Assembly: GCA_902406105.1 (NCBI GenBank)
Contig: CABPCP010000001.1
Location: 62,001-126,000 of the forward strand
Direction of reading: 5' to 3'
DNA from: an uncultured Mordavella sp.
GTDB taxonomy: Bacteria > Bacillota > Clostridia > Lachnospirales > Lachnospiraceae
Length of the DNA stretch: 64,000 bases
The position numbers were made by a program, and so were the translations under genes. Positions 24,894 to 33,066 of the stretch are shown here, piece by piece. How positions within the stretch are numbered: the stretch's first letter is position 1; every line of letters begins with the position of its first letter. The notes under the pieces are model-generated. The model did no database searches. It was given only the letters and a program-made list of their open reading frames with translations, and had not been told where the DNA came from.

Positions 24894-25397
24894 ATGGTAT
24901 ACGAGAAATTATCAAAACGTGCGCTCTATTGCATGTATGCGGCTGGGGCGGTGACCGGAACAGTTGTGCTTGCGGTGATCGGGGCGGTAAATTGGTTCTG
25001 GCTGTTCCCAAATGATATTGGCGTGGGAAAGATCATATCGCTTATCCTGGCGGTCCTGACGGTGGCTGACGTGGCGGTGAGCCCTTATTTCAGATATCAT
25101 CGGTACCGCTATTGCATTAATGAGGAATGTATTGATATCCAGGAAGGATATTTGTTTGTAGAGAGAAATATTGTTCCTATTGAAAGGCTGCATAAGCTGC
25201 AGACGGCAAAAGGACCGCTGGATCAGCTTTTTCGAGTGGCTAAGGTGGTAGTGACGACTGCGGGGGGAGATGTGACGATCCGTTTCCTGGAAGAAGAAAA
25301 GGCAGAAAAGATTGCGGATACGCTCAGAAAAAGGATCAACGAGATTGTGGAAGAGCAGAAGAACGCAGATGGAAGGCAATCAAATGATGAAGAATGA
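24894..25397 (+). CDS. Bacterial PH-domain membrane protein, YdbS-like
   Basis: A 167-residue protein. The second of two tandem ATGs (24894) is chosen because GAGAGGAAAG is then at a normal distance. Two membrane helices (about residues 15-38 and 45-65) precede a bacterial PH (DUF304/bPH_2) domain with YFRYHRYRYCINEECIDIQEGYLF and PIERLHKLQTAKGPLDQLFRV. It overlaps the following, larger PH-domain gene by 14 bp, the arrangement of ydbS-ydbT in bacilli, where the pair is associated with cell-envelope stress and bacteriocin tolerance. The same role here is inference from family and arrangement. Confidence 0.85.
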   Translation: MVYEKLSKRALYCMYAAGAVTGTVVLAVIGAVNWFWLFPNDIGVGKIISLILAVLTVADVAVSPYFRYHRYRYCINEECIDIQEGYLFVERNIVPIERLHKLQTAKGPLDQLFRVAKVVVTTAGGDVTIRFLEEEKAEKIADTLRKRINEIVEEQKNADGRQSNDEE

Positions 25398-26934
25398 AAG
25401 ATTCAGAAATCATATATCGATCGTGGCGGAACGGATGGGGAAAGGTTTTGTGGTCATTTTGGCGCTTCTTGTAGGAGGAATCGCCCAAAATTTAGGGGAA
25501 GCGGCAGAGCTGGCCGAGCACGGAATGAAAGCCGGACGGGAGATCCTGCCGGCAATGCTTGCGGCTTTGGCGTTCTTGGTCCTGCTGACTGTCTGGCAGA
25601 TACTGATCTGGGCCAGGACTTATATTTCCATTGATGGAACGACTTTGGTGATTGAGAAGAATACCCTGAACCGGAAGAAAAATACGATCGGGATTGGAAA
25701 TATTTCAAATGTAAATACAGAGCAGAATTTATTTGAGATGCTGATCGGCACCTGTAAGATCAAGATAGATACGAACAGTTTATCCACAGCAGATTCTACA
25801 GATGTAAAGATTGTCCTGAAAAGGCGGGAAGCGGAAGCCCTTTGCGGACGGATCACAGGAATCATGGAAGAACTGGCGGGCAGAAATGGTCAGGAAGGAC
25901 AGACAGCGCCGGAGATGGTCCCCGCAAAAAGGCAGGGAGGCGTGGAAGAGGCGCTGAGAGATACACCAGGCGCATCCCTTGGGACTATGTTTGTCCATGG
26001 ATTTTATCAGGCCAGTCTGCTCTCGGCGTTGATCGTGATTCTCTGTCTTGTGGGAACAGCAGCTGGAGCGGCGGAATCTCTGAGCAAAGGAAATATTGGA
26101 AGAAGCTTGGTGGAACTTCTGGCGGCCGGCGCGGTAGTGATCTTTGTTTTCCTTTCCGCGGTATGGGACCTGCTCAAGGGATTTATCCAATACTATGATT
26201 TTAAAGTGAAGAGAAAAGAAGATAAACTTTATATCAGTTATGGCCTTTTGAAGAAAATCAGTCATACGATCCCGGTGGACAAGATCAATGGATTGAAATT
26301 GACCCAGTCTTTCCAGGGAAGGCTGACAGGACGATGTATGGCAGAAATTCTTAATGTAGGGATGGGAGACGATCAAGAGGAAAAGAAGTCCTTTCTCCTC
26401 CTGTACGATAAGAAGGCGAAAAATGCGGAAAGAATCCGGGAACTGCTTCCCGAATTCTCGGGAGTGACAGAATGGGAGACACAGAAACAGCCTAAGCAAG
26501 TGTGGCTGCTTTGGCTGGTCCGGGGATTGATCTGGACCCTGCTGACGGCAGGGGCGGCCTGGATCGCGGCAGTGATATGGCAGGAATATCAGATTTGGAT
26601 TCTTGCCGCGGAAGCTCTTCTGCTGGCCGCGGCAGGAGGAATGCTGGTATGCCGGTATCGTACGGCGGGAGTGGGAGTCAGTGAGGAATTCCTGCTCATA
26701 TCCAGCGGATATATGGGAAGGCGCTTCCTGGCTGTACGATTCGGGAAGATCCAATACCTGCAGATAAAGCAGAGCTTTCTGGCAAAGCGCTGGAAAATGC
26801 AGAAGGGAACCATCTATCTTCTTGCGGCGGCGTCCGACCGTACGCAGAACATCCCCTATTTCAGGGAAGCGGTATCAGAACAATTAAAGACATGCATACT
26901 AAAAAGAAAAGATAAGGCGAGGGAGAACTTATGA
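25384..26934 (+). CDS. Multi-PH-domain membrane protein, YdbT-like
   Basis: A 516-residue membrane protein. The start at 25384 (MMKNERFRNHIS) has GGAAGG upstream and overlaps the previous stop; longer in-frame starts lack a ribosome site. Three bacterial PH-domain copies are interspersed with pairs of membrane helices: near residues 78-160 (SIDGTTLVIEKNTLNRKKNTIGIGNIS), 265-355 (DKLYISYGLLKKISHTIPVDKING) and 435-510 (SEEFLLISSGYMGRRFLAVRFGKIQYL). This is the YdbT layout. It probably forms a complex with the YdbS-like partner in the membrane. The NMN adenylyltransferase-like gene overlaps its end by 4 bp. Confidence 0.87.
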   Translation: MMKNERFRNHISIVAERMGKGFVVILALLVGGIAQNLGEAAELAEHGMKAGREILPAMLAALAFLVLLTVWQILIWARTYISIDGTTLVIEKNTLNRKKNTIGIGNISNVNTEQNLFEMLIGTCKIKIDTNSLSTADSTDVKIVLKRREAEALCGRITGIMEELAGRNGQEGQTAPEMVPAKRQGGVEEALRDTPGASLGTMFVHGFYQASLLSALIVILCLVGTAAGAAESLSKGNIGRSLVELLAAGAVVIFVFLSAVWDLLKGFIQYYDFKVKRKEDKLYISYGLLKKISHTIPVDKINGLKLTQSFQGRLTGRCMAEILNVGMGDDQEEKKSFLLLYDKKAKNAERIRELLPEFSGVTEWETQKQPKQVWLLWLVRGLIWTLLTAGAAWIAAVIWQEYQIWILAAEALLLAAAGGMLVCRYRTAGVGVSEEFLLISSGYMGRRFLAVRFGKIQYLQIKQSFLAKRWKMQKGTIYLLAAASDRTQNIPYFREAVSEQLKTCILKRKDKARENL

Positions 26935-27518
26935 AGAGAACAGGAGTTGTAAATGGAAGATTTCAGGTGCTTCATTTAAAACATATGGAGTATATCCTGG
27001 CGGCCAAGATGCGCTGCGGGAAATTATATATCGGGCTTACGAACCCAGACAGCCTGCATACCAGAGAGTCTGTCAATGATGCGAACCGTTCTGCCAAATA
27101 CGCAAATCCACTGACCTATTTTGAGCGTTATGAGATGATCCGGGGAGCGATGGCGGAATTTAGAGTTCCGGAGTCTGAATATGATATCCTGCCGTTCCCG
27201 ATCAATTGTCCGGAATATATCCCCCAGTACGCGCCGAAAGATGCGGTATTCTATATGGGACTGTGTGATGAGTGGGACGAAGAGAAATATAAGATCCTGA
27301 GAAGTCTGGGATTGGAGGTTGAGGTCCTTTGGAGAAAGCCGCCGGAAGAAAAAGGGGTCACCTCTTCCTGGGTCAGAAGCTGCATCGCCACAGACCAGGA
27401 GTGGGCTCATTTAGTTCCCAAAAGCGTATACGCTTATCTGACGGAGCATCATCTGGACGAGCGGATCAAGCGGCTGGAACAGATGCGGATGGATGAAAAA
27501 GATGTGAGTCTTTTGTAA
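26931..27518 (+). CDS. NMN adenylyltransferase-like nucleotidyltransferase
   Basis: A 195-residue protein of the cytidylyltransferase/adenylyltransferase superfamily. N-terminal VVNGRFQVLHLKHMEYILAA carries the HxxH-type nucleotide-binding motif (HLKH), and VTSSWVRSCI corresponds to the C-terminal S/TxxxxR motif. The closest known type is nicotinamide-nucleotide adenylyltransferase (as in NadM/NadR), so NAD salvage is likely; the exact substrate is not certain. It starts within an ATGA overlap with the YdbT-like gene, implying translational coupling, but a functional link to PH-domain proteins is not obvious. Confidence 0.8.
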   Translation: MKRTGVVNGRFQVLHLKHMEYILAAKMRCGKLYIGLTNPDSLHTRESVNDANRSAKYANPLTYFERYEMIRGAMAEFRVPESEYDILPFPINCPEYIPQYAPKDAVFYMGLCDEWDEEKYKILRSLGLEVEVLWRKPPEEKGVTSSWVRSCIATDQEWAHLVPKSVYAYLTEHHLDERIKRLEQMRMDEKDVSLL

Positions 27519-27652
27519 TTTTGTTTGTATTCCTACGCAGAAAGAATACTCAGAGAAAAGACAAAATAACAGATGCGAATGCTTTATCGACTTACACCTC
27601 TTTCTGTGCTATGATTATGAATGCATAATATAGACAGAAAGGGGTATTTTCT

Positions 27653-30376
27653 ATGGGAAATACGTCTGAAGATAGAGTGGATAAAAATGGACAGAGCAGA
27701 TCAGGACATCTCTGTATGGGGATCCTCGCCCATGTGGACTCGGGCAAGACCACCCTTTCCGAGGGGATTCTCTATCTGTGCGGGAAGATTCGGAAGTTGG
27801 GGAGAGTGGACCATAAAGACGCGTTTCTGGATACGGAAGAACTGGAGAAAGACAGAGGGATCACCATCTTCTCCAAACAGGCGGTGTTTGAATTGGGAGA
27901 TAAGCGGGTAACACTTCTGGATACGCCGGGACATGTGGATTTTGCGGCGGAGATGGAGCGAACTCTTCAGGTCCTGGATTACGCTGTGCTGGTGGTCAGC
28001 GGCGCGGACGGCATACAGGGACATACCCGCACGCTGTGGAAGCTGCTGGAACGGTATCAGATCCCGGTCTTTTTGTTTATCAATAAGATGGATCAGGCGG
28101 GAACTCAAAGAGAGGCGGTCCTGGAAGAAATACAGAATGGATTAAGCGAAAGCTGTATCGCTTTTGACAGGGCGCAGACACCGGATTTCCTGGAAAGTCT
28201 GGCCATGTGTGAGGATCAGGCCCTGGAAGAATATCTGCGGACAGAAAGTCTGAAGAAAGAGACGGTCTCACGGATGATCCGGCACAGAAAGGTGTTCCCC
28301 TGTTACTTTGGATCGGCGCTGAAGCTGGAAGGGGTACAGGAGCTTTTAGACGGACTGGCCCAGTACGCGCAGAGCTTTTCTGAGAGAAAAGAGAAGACAG
28401 GAGACGGACGTTTTGGAGCCAGGGTATATAAAATTTCCAGAGACGGCCAGGGAAATCGTCTGACCCATATGAAGATTACAGGCGGCATCCTGAAAGTGAA
28501 GGATACACTGGGCGCGGAAGGAGAAAAGGTGAACCAGATCCGGATTTATTCCGGCGGTAAATTTGAATTGGTCCAGGAAGCGGAGGCGGGAATGATCTGC
28601 GCTGTCACGGGGCTGAGTCAGACTTATCCTGGAGAAGGGCTTGGGAAAGAGCCGCCGGCCCATCCGCCGGTCCTGGAACCGGTGCTGAGTTACCAGATCT
28701 ATCTGCCGGAAGGGTGCGAAGTATCGAAAGCCCTCTCTGACCTGCGGCAGCTGGAGGAAGAGGACCCGCTGTTTCGAATTGTGTGGATGGAAGAATTGGG
28801 AGAACTGCACGCTCAGGTTATGGGAGAAGTGCAGATTGAGATCCTGAAAAGGCTGATCCAGGATCGATTTGGACTGGAAGTGGAGTTTGGAGCCGGAAGC
28901 ATTGTCTATAAAGAGACAATTCAGAATCGGGTGGAAGGAGTGGGACATTTTGAACCTCTTCGGCATTACGCGGAAGTCCATCTGATCCTGGAGCCGGGCG
29001 AACCGGGAAGCGGCATGGTCTATGCTTCCGAATGCGGTGAGGATGTGCTGGACCGTTCCTGGCAGAGACTGATTTTGACTCACTTAGAGGAAAAAAGGCA
29101 TCTGGGGGTGCTGACTGGAGCGGAATTGACAGACGTGAAAATTACGCTGAAGGCCGGGAGAGCCCATTTAAAACATACAGAAGGCGGGGATTTCCGGCAG
29201 GCGACTTACCGAGCGGTCCGCCAGGGACTGATGCAGGCGCAGAGTGTACTTTTGGAACCTTATTATGAGTTCCGGCTGGAAGTCCCCTCGGAGAATCTTG
29301 GGAGAGCCATGACGGATATCCAGAGGATGAGCGGAGAGTTCCTGCCGCCTAAGACGGAAGGTGAAATGGCGGTCCTGACAGGAACGGTGCCGGCGGCTGG
29401 TCTGAATGGATACCAGATCCAGGTAGCAGGCTATACCGGGGGGAGAGGCCATTTATCCTATGTGTTCCGGGGATATGGACGCTGTCAGAATGAAGAAGCG
29501 GTTGTGGAGGCTGCTGGTTATGATCCTTTAAGGGATATGGACAACCCTTCAGATTCTATTTTCTGCAGCCATGGAGCAGGATTCAGCGTGCCATGGGATC
29601 AAGTGCCGGAATATATGCATATAGAGAGCGTTTTAAAGAAAGAACAAAAGAAAGAAGAAGGACGGAACATTTCTAAGGAGAAGAAAAACGGAGGCAGAAG
29701 TTCTGCCGGATACGCCCAGAGCAAAGAAGCGGAAAAGGAGCTGGAAGAGATCTTTATCCGCACCTACGGGAAGATCGAGCGGAAAAAAGCGCCGGAGACC
29801 AGCCGGGTAACTGCCAGAGGAGAGGCGAAACGCCGCAAAAAGGAAGATAGATTGAGGGAATATCTGCTGGTGGACGGATATAATGTGATCTTTGCCTGGG
29901 AAGAGCTGAAAGATCTGGCCAGAGATAATATTGACGGGGCCAGAAACCGGCTGATGGATATTCTCTGCAACTATCAGGGTTATAAAAAATGCACAGTGAT
30001 TCTGGTTTTCGATGCTTACAGGGTAGAGGGAGACGTGCTGGAAATCCAGAAATATCACAACATTCATGTGGTTTATACCAAGGAGGCGGAGACGGCGGAT
30101 CAGTATATTGAGAAAGTGGTCCATGAGATCGGCCGGAAATATCACGTGACAGTAGTGACTTCAGACGGTGTTGAGCAGGTGGTGACACTGGGGCAGGGGG
30201 GAACTCTGATCTCCGCCAGAGAATTCCGGGAGGAAGTAGAGATCGTCCGCCAAGAGATCCGCAGGGAATGGGAGGCAAGAAGAGAGAAGAAAAAGCAGTA
30301 TTTATTTGACTCCATGGAAGATGAATTGGCGGAGCAGATGGAGAAAGTGCGTCTGGGAAAACAAAAACTGGAATAA
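27653..30376 (+). CDS. TetM-like translational GTPase fused to a YacP/Rae1-type NYN nuclease
   Basis: A 907-residue fusion. Residues 1 to about 660 are a ribosomal-protection/EF-G-type GTPase: G1 AHVDSGKT (26-33), RGIT (68-71), DTPGH (90-94) with the catalytic His, NKMD (144-147), SALK, followed by EF-G-like domains II-V. Residues about 660-736 are a charged, lysine-rich linker. Residues 737 to about 880 are an NYN (PIN-like) domain of the YacP type, with acidic residues in LLVDGYNVIF (Asp741), VILVFDAYR, ETADQYIEKV and VVTSDGVEQ, then a basic helical tail. In B. subtilis YacP/Rae1 is an endonuclease that cuts mRNA in the ribosomal A site, the same place TetM-type GTPases bind. The ATG follows AAAGGGG. 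It would be labelled tetracycline resistance by automatic tools; the fusion makes a housekeeping translation-quality role more likely. Confidence 0.92.
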   Translation: MGNTSEDRVDKNGQSRSGHLCMGILAHVDSGKTTLSEGILYLCGKIRKLGRVDHKDAFLDTEELEKDRGITIFSKQAVFELGDKRVTLLDTPGHVDFAAEMERTLQVLDYAVLVVSGADGIQGHTRTLWKLLERYQIPVFLFINKMDQAGTQREAVLEEIQNGLSESCIAFDRAQTPDFLESLAMCEDQALEEYLRTESLKKETVSRMIRHRKVFPCYFGSALKLEGVQELLDGLAQYAQSFSERKEKTGDGRFGARVYKISRDGQGNRLTHMKITGGILKVKDTLGAEGEKVNQIRIYSGGKFELVQEAEAGMICAVTGLSQTYPGEGLGKEPPAHPPVLEPVLSYQIYLPEGCEVSKALSDLRQLEEEDPLFRIVWMEELGELHAQVMGEVQIEILKRLIQDRFGLEVEFGAGSIVYKETIQNRVEGVGHFEPLRHYAEVHLILEPGEPGSGMVYASECGEDVLDRSWQRLILTHLEEKRHLGVLTGAELTDVKITLKAGRAHLKHTEGGDFRQATYRAVRQGLMQAQSVLLEPYYEFRLEVPSENLGRAMTDIQRMSGEFLPPKTEGEMAVLTGTVPAAGLNGYQIQVAGYTGGRGHLSYVFRGYGRCQNEEAVVEAAGYDPLRDMDNPSDSIFCSHGAGFSVPWDQVPEYMHIESVLKKEQKKEEGRNISKEKKNGGRSSAGYAQSKEAEKELEEIFIRTYGKIERKKAPETSRVTARGEAKRRKKEDRLREYLLVDGYNVIFAWEELKDLARDNIDGARNRLMDILCNYQGYKKCTVILVFDAYRVEGDVLEIQKYHNIHVVYTKEAETADQYIEKVVHEIGRKYHVTVVTSDGVEQVVTLGQGGTLISAREFREEVEIVRQEIRREWEARREKKKQYLFDSMEDELAEQMEKVRLGKQKLE

Positions 30377-30409
30377 AAGAAGGAAGAGAAAGAGGTATAT
30401 TTTGCCGGA

Positions 30410-30886
30410 ATGGACGACAGACTAATAGGAAAAGCGGAAAGGATGGCAATAGACATGGAAAAACAAACGCTGGCACTATTAAAGGAATGTAGTTCTGGAT
30501 GCAAAATGGCTGTTGACAGTATGGATCAGATCAAGGAATATGTTCTGGATTCAAACCTGTCTCAAGTGATCGACGAGGCAAAAAAACGGCATCTGCAATT
30601 GGAAAAGGAAACCGATGAACTGCTCAGAGAGCAGGGGGAAAGAGGCCGGGAACCAGAGAAGCTGGCGCAGGCGTTCTCCTGGATCACAACGGAGATGAAA
30701 CTTCTGATCAAAGATGATAACACTCAGATCGCTAAAATTTTGATGGACGGGTGCGGCATGGGGATCAAGAGCTTGAGCGAACAGATCAATAAATACCCGG
30801 AAGCATCTAGGGAGAGCAGAACTGTGGCTGGCAAGATCGTAAAATGCGAGGAAAAACTGATGGGAGAATTAAAGAAGTTTCTGTAA
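30410..30886 (+). CDS. All-helical protein of unknown function
   Basis: A 158-residue, strongly helical, charged protein with Cys pairs (ECSSGCKM) and no membrane segment. The ATG at 30410 is the first in frame; the AGAGG upstream is rather distant, and an internal ATG at 30455 preceded by AAAGG is an alternative start. It follows the GTPase-nuclease fusion by 33 bp and is probably co-transcribed. It resembles four-helix-bundle stress or ferritin-like proteins in general shape, but no metal-binding pattern is convincing. Function unknown. Confidence 0.65.
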   Translation: MDDRLIGKAERMAIDMEKQTLALLKECSSGCKMAVDSMDQIKEYVLDSNLSQVIDEAKKRHLQLEKETDELLREQGERGREPEKLAQAFSWITTEMKLLIKDDNTQIAKILMDGCGMGIKSLSEQINKYPEASRESRTVAGKIVKCEEKLMGELKKFL

Positions 30887-30950
30887 GAAACGGGGCAGAG
30901 ATGAACTGCGGCCGCATGGGGAATGGAAGAGGACCAAGGAGGAAACAGAT

Positions 30951-32072
30951 ATGATAAGTTTTGAAAATGTAAAGAAAAACTTTGGTTTTGGATGTATGCG
31001 TCTTCCCATGAAGGGGGATGAGGTAGACACAGCAGAATTTTCCAAAATGGTGGATATATTTCTGGAAGCCGGATTCAATTATTTTGACACAGCAAGAGGA
31101 TATCTGGAGGGTAAAAGCGAGACCGCTCTGCGGGAATGTCTCACCAGCAGATATCCCCGCGGCCGCTATATCCTGACGGATAAACTGACGGAAACTTTTT
31201 TCAAAACAGAAGCGGATATCCGGCCGTTTTTTGAAAGCCAGCTGGAAGCCTGCGGCGTAGACTATTTTGATTTCTATTTGATGCACTCTCAAAATGCGGA
31301 ATATTTTAAAAAATTCAAAAAATGCCGCGCCTATGAGACGGCGTTTGCTCTGAAAGAAGAGGGAAAGATCCGTCATGTGGGGATCTCATTTCATGACAAA
31401 GCGGCGGTGCTGGAACAGATCCTGGAAGAGTATCCGCAGATCGAAGTTGTCCAGATCCAATTTAATTATGTAGACTATGAGGACGCGGCGGTAGAAGGAC
31501 GGAAGTGTTATGAGGTCTGTGTGCGCCATAAGAAGCCGGTTATCGTCATGGAGCCGGTAAAAGGAGGCAATCTGGTGAATCTGCCAAAAGAGGCGAAGGA
31601 AGTTCTGGATGAGTTAAAAGGCGGTTCTCCAGCCAGCTATGCGATCCGCTTTGCCGCTGGGTTTGAAGGGAACGAGATGGTGATCTCCGGAATGAGCAAT
31701 ATGGAACAGATGGAGGATAATTTAAGCTGCATGAAAGACTTCCATCCCCTTGACCAACGGGAAATGGCTGCGGTAGAAAAGGTGGCGAAGATCTTCCGGT
31801 CTATGGATCTGATCCCTTGTACCGCCTGCCGTTACTGTGTTGCCGGATGTCCCCAAAATATCCTTATCCCGGAACTGTTCGCGGCGATGAACGCAAAGCA
31901 CACATACCAGGACTGGAACAGCGGCTGGTATTATATGATACATACGCTGAATAAAGGGAAGGCTTCTGACTGCATTAAATGCGGAAAATGCGAGAAGGCA
32001 TGTCCGCAGCATTTGAAGATCCGTGAACTGCTGGAGGCAGTGGCAAAGGAATTTGAGAAAAAGGAAGCCTGA
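30951..32072 (+). CDS. Aldo-keto reductase with C-terminal 2x[4Fe-4S] ferredoxin domain
   Basis: A 373-residue oxidoreductase. N-terminal aldo-keto reductase barrel: FGCMRLPMKGDEVD, GFNYFDTARGY, DFYLMHSQ and VGISFHD. C-terminal ferredoxin-like module with two four-cysteine motifs, CTACRYCVAGCPQNI (about residue 287) and CIKCGKCEKACPQ (about 344). This fused type is common in anaerobes; the AKR part binds NAD(P)H and the clusters pass electrons. The physiological substrate is unknown. AAGGAGGAAACAG precedes the start. Its stop codon falls inside the first copy of a duplicated palindromic repeat. Confidence 0.92.
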   Translation: MISFENVKKNFGFGCMRLPMKGDEVDTAEFSKMVDIFLEAGFNYFDTARGYLEGKSETALRECLTSRYPRGRYILTDKLTETFFKTEADIRPFFESQLEACGVDYFDFYLMHSQNAEYFKKFKKCRAYETAFALKEEGKIRHVGISFHDKAAVLEQILEEYPQIEVVQIQFNYVDYEDAAVEGRKCYEVCVRHKKPVIVMEPVKGGNLVNLPKEAKEVLDELKGGSPASYAIRFAAGFEGNEMVISGMSNMEQMEDNLSCMKDFHPLDQREMAAVEKVAKIFRSMDLIPCTACRYCVAGCPQNILIPELFAAMNAKHTYQDWNSGWYYMIHTLNKGKASDCIKCGKCEKACPQHLKIRELLEAVAKEFEKKEA

Positions 32073-32294
32073 CGGCGTCAGCCGCGCAAAAGCCCTGAAA
32101 GATTCTGTCGTTACCACGCCAAGAAAATCAAATGTCTGCTGCGCAGCCGCTTGATTTTCTCATAACCAGGACTGGAAAAATAGACCTCCAGAATCCGGCC
32201 GCCTGACAGCGTCAGCCGCGCGAAAGCGCTGAAAGATTCTGTCGTTACCACGCCAAGAAAATCAAATGTCTGCTGCGCAGCCGCTTGATTTTCT
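32067..32294. repeat. Tandem duplication of a palindromic repeat unit
   Basis: A 94-bp unit occurs twice, at 32067-32160 and 32201-32294, with a 134-bp period and only about four differences. Each copy begins GCCTGACxGCGTCAGCC (a small hairpin) and ends in a palindrome AAGAAAATCAA...TTGATTTTCT around GCTGCGCAGC. In the second copy the outer arms TACCACGC (32246-32253) and GCGTGGTA (32300-32307) also pair; in the first copy the outer right arm is missing. Either copy could act as a terminator for the aldo-keto reductase. This repeat and the second two-component promoter fill the 301-bp gap. Confidence 0.85.
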
Positions 32295-32312
32295 TTTGAG
32301 CGTGGTATTTTA

Positions 32313-32341
32313 ATGTTTTTTTCATGTTTTTGTACTATAAT
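32313..32341 (+). promoter_or_regulatory. Promoter of second two-component system with direct repeats
   Basis: TATAAT at 32336-32341 has no consensus -35, but in the -35 region ATGTTTTT occurs twice (32313-32320 and 32324-32331) with an 11-bp period, as expected of an OmpR-family regulator that activates its own promoter. Confidence 0.45.
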
Positions 32342-32373
32342 TGAGAAAATGGACGGAAATAGGAGGGATTTCT

Positions 32374-33054
32374 ATGCGCCTTTTGGTGGTGGAAGATGAG
32401 ATCTACCTTTTGGATGTTTTAAAGAAAAGACTGACGAAGGAGCACTATAGTGTGGATGTCTGTGAGGACGGCCTGGAAGCGTGGGATTTTATCAAGCTGA
32501 CTCCTTATGATGGGATTATTCTGGATATTATGCTTCCGGGAATGGATGGCATCGAGATATTGAAGCGGATGCGAAAGGAAGGAAACCATACGCCGGTGCT
32601 TCTTCTGACGGCCAGGGACAGTATTGAGGATCGGGTAACGGGATTGGATATCGGAGCGGATGATTATCTGGTCAAGCCTTTTGCTTTTGAAGAACTTCTG
32701 GCCAGAATCCGGGTCATGCTGCGCCGGAAGAATACGGTGCAGCCCCAGGAGGAGGTCTATACTTTGGCGGATCTGTCAGTAGACTGCAAGAGCCATGAGG
32801 TGGCCAGGGCGGGAAAGCAGATTGAACTTTCCGCAAAAGAATTTGCGCTGCTGGAATATTTGATCCGCAATCAGGGAGTCGTGCTTTCCAGAGAACAGAT
32901 TGAAGAACATATCTGGAATTACGATTATATGGGGAGTTCTAATATGGTGGACGTTTATATCCGGTATCTGCGCAAGAAAATTGACGACGGACATGAGAAA
33001 AAGCTGATCCAGACGGTGCGGGGCGCGGGGTATGTCCTGCGGGAAACATCATAA
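32374..33054 (+). CDS. OmpR-family response regulator
   Basis: A 226-residue regulator starting at an ATG (32374) behind ATAGGAGGGATTTCT; an upstream in-frame ATG at 32341 overlaps the -10 and is rejected. Receiver: acidic pair in VEDEIYLLD, Asp51 in IILDIMLPG, LLLTARD, LVKPFAF. C-terminal winged helix: DLSVDCKSHEVARAGKQIEL to TVRGAGYVLRE. The kinase gene follows 12 bp later. Family position resembles CiaR/ArlR-like regulators, but the signal and regulon are not shown here. Confidence 0.94.
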   Translation: MRLLVVEDEIYLLDVLKKRLTKEHYSVDVCEDGLEAWDFIKLTPYDGIILDIMLPGMDGIEILKRMRKEGNHTPVLLLTARDSIEDRVTGLDIGADDYLVKPFAFEELLARIRVMLRRKNTVQPQEEVYTLADLSVDCKSHEVARAGKQIELSAKEFALLEYLIRNQGVVLSREQIEEHIWNYDYMGSSNMVDVYIRYLRKKIDDGHEKKLIQTVRGAGYVLRETS

Positions 33055-33066
33055 AGGAGAGGGAGT

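Noticed and set aside
27653..29600. Tetracycline resistance gene (tetM/tetW/tetO)
   Set aside because: The GTPase part is TetM-like, but it has a long linker and a C-terminal nuclease domain, and there is no mobile element, leader peptide or resistance context. Resistance is not supported.
32067..32294. CRISPR-like repeat
   Set aside because: Only two copies with a 40-bp gap, 94-bp units containing palindromes, and no cas genes. It is a duplicated intergenic repeat.
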